This document shows, one piece after another, positions 63,313-64,000 of a stretch of DNA of 64,000 nt. The number at the start of each line of letters is the position of its first letter. Within the stretch, counting starts at the first letter, position 1. The stretch is taken from positions 248,001 to 312,000 of the forward strand of contig JAFDXY010000009.1 in the NCBI GenBank assembly GCA_018267725.1, in the 5' to 3' direction. A program made the position numbers and the translations under genes. A model generated the notes under the pieces. That model saw nothing but the letters and a program-made list of their open reading frames with translations. It was not told the origin of the DNA and searched no databases. Origin of the DNA: Bacteroidota bacterium (lineage in GTDB: Bacteria > Bacteroidota > Bacteroidia > Chitinophagales > Chitinophagaceae).

Positions 63313-64000
63313 ATGAAAATTATTGTTTCCATATTATTCTGCTTTACTTTTTTATTTTCAATTGCTCAATACACCAAATCAATTACCATACAAACAGAAA
63401 ACGATGCTTACTTATTAAACAAAAGCGATAAATATTATACTAATGGTTTTTTTATTACATATAGCAACAATATAAACAAGCATAATAAAAACATTGAACA
63501 ATATTTTACAATAGCTCAAAAAATTTACACACCGTATTTTTTAGATCTTACTTCAACACAATTAATGGATAGACCTTTTTGCGGATATTTATTTGCAGAA
63601 TACGGTAGAACTTTTTTAAACAAGAAAAATAAAATTATAAAATGGAATTTTTTATTAGGAACAATTGGTGAAGCTTCTTTAGGGGAGGATATGCAAAAAC
63701 TTATTCATAATGCAACCGGCTTATACAATGTAAGCGGTTGGCAATATCAACTCAAACAAAATATTTGTATAAATGTAGGCTTAACTTATATGCCTTTACT
63801 ACTTAATGCCTCAACAAAATTTTCACTAAAAACATTACCTTTTATAACTGTAAATATTGGCAATGTTTACAATAATGCACAAACAGGAGTATTGCTGGCA
63901 GCAGGTTTTATGAATAATGTTTTTAAAAGTTCATTACTTAGTAATACAGTTTTAAACAAAACAGAATGTTATTTTTATTTTCAGCCACAAATAATTTTTC
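63313..64000 (+). CDS. LpxR-family lipid A deacylase, 3' end cut by the window edge
   Basis: About 229 codons visible from the ATG at 63313, open to the edge. A signal peptide (MKIIVSILFCFTFLFSIAQ) precedes an outer-membrane barrel with LpxR hallmarks: TENDAY with Asn30-Asp31, KYYTNGFFI with Thr43, RPFCGYLFAEYG, and IGEASLGEDMQKLIHNATG with His132. These correspond to the Asn, Asp, Thr and His active-site residues of Salmonella LpxR, which removes the 3'-acyloxyacyl group of lipid A. It is probably cotranscribed with recX. Confidence 0.85.
   Translation, partial: MKIIVSILFCFTFLFSIAQYTKSITIQTENDAYLLNKSDKYYTNGFFITYSNNINKHNKNIEQYFTIAQKIYTPYFLDLTSTQLMDRPFCGYLFAEYGRTFLNKKNKIIKWNFLLGTIGEASLGEDMQKLIHNATGLYNVSGWQYQLKQNICINVGLTYMPLLLNASTKFSLKTLPFITVNIGNVYNNAQTGVLLAAGFMNNVFKSSLLSNTVLNKTECYFYFQPQIIF

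Noticed and set aside
1..64000. tRNA, rRNA, IS element, prophage or CRISPR array
   Set aside because: No cloverleaf-like segments, transposase or integrase genes, or spaced repeats were seen; nearly all gaps are under 200 bp.

Overview
The window looks like chromosomal DNA of a low-GC Bacteroidota, most likely a member or relative of the Chitinophagaceae. The grounds are strong AT bias; gliding/type IX secretion (T9SS) genes (a SprA-type translocon and two large type B C-terminal-domain proteins); many DUF families common in this phylum (DUF2795, DUF4105, DUF1501/DUF1800, DUF2911, DUF6922); tandem clpP-clpP-clpX; an E1 alpha/beta fusion; and Bacteroidota-style promoters (TTTG-N19-TAnnTTTG). 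Nearly all of it is ordinary core chromosome. I see no rRNA, tRNA, CRISPR array, IS element or prophage.

Layout. 1-5.7 kb: a partial HD hydrolase, a DUF2795 protein, a LolD-like ATPase, an ABC-2 exporter pair and a DUF4105 membrane protein. 5.6-12.4 kb: a hydrolase, two large T9SS cargo proteins with near-matching 3' ends, and a short-chain dehydrogenase. 12.5-20.4 kb: ruvA-sprA on the minus strand. 20.5-25.2 kb: fabH, a Cys/Met-metabolism PLP enzyme, a serine hydrolase and a GNAT enzyme. 25.2-27.9 kb: fabD, folE and a PTPS-type pterin enzyme. 28-30.8 kb: clpP1-clpP2-clpX. 30.9-35.6 kb: an ECF sigma factor with a membrane partner, then DUF1501 and DUF1800. 35.7-44.9 kb: dnaX, a Lys/Ala-tailed small protein, the E1 fusion, a Bax-inhibitor-1 protein, a deacetylase lipoprotein, korA and a deoxyhypusine-synthase-like gene. 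45-49.9 kb: a GT2-GT87-deacetylase envelope operon and small secreted proteins. 50-59.7 kb: a phenylacetate (paa) catabolic cluster. 59.7-60.6 kb: a DUF6922/AbiEii-like toxin-antitoxin-type pair. 60.6-64 kb: a sterol desaturase-like protein, dnaN, recX and a partial lpxR.

How the genes work together. The paa cluster is the clearest pathway unit: a TetR regulator with paaE in one operon, and paaABCD-paaG-paaI-(four-helix-bundle gene)-paaY in another, separated by three unrelated genes. A 14-bp palindrome (CTAACAATTGTTAG) sits between the -33 and -7 boxes of the tetR promoter, and a one-mismatch copy (CTAACAGTTGTTAG) lies upstream of paaA, which suggests an autoregulated PaaR-like circuit. A third near-copy precedes the ABC exporter at 2.0 kb. 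SprA would form the outer-membrane channel used by the two type B cargo proteins.

The most interesting items are the palindrome circuit and its apparently leaderless regulator; the AbiEii-like protein with Asp-Leu-Asn where Asp-x-Asp is expected; the four-helix-bundle gene inside the paa operon; a heptanucleotide repeat embedded in the E1 fusion linker; paired ATACTC-N6-GAGTAT dyads in a divergent promoter; a PTPS whose motif spacing fits pterin synthesis better than QueD; and korA without korB. I did not find a wholly new multigene system that I can defend.
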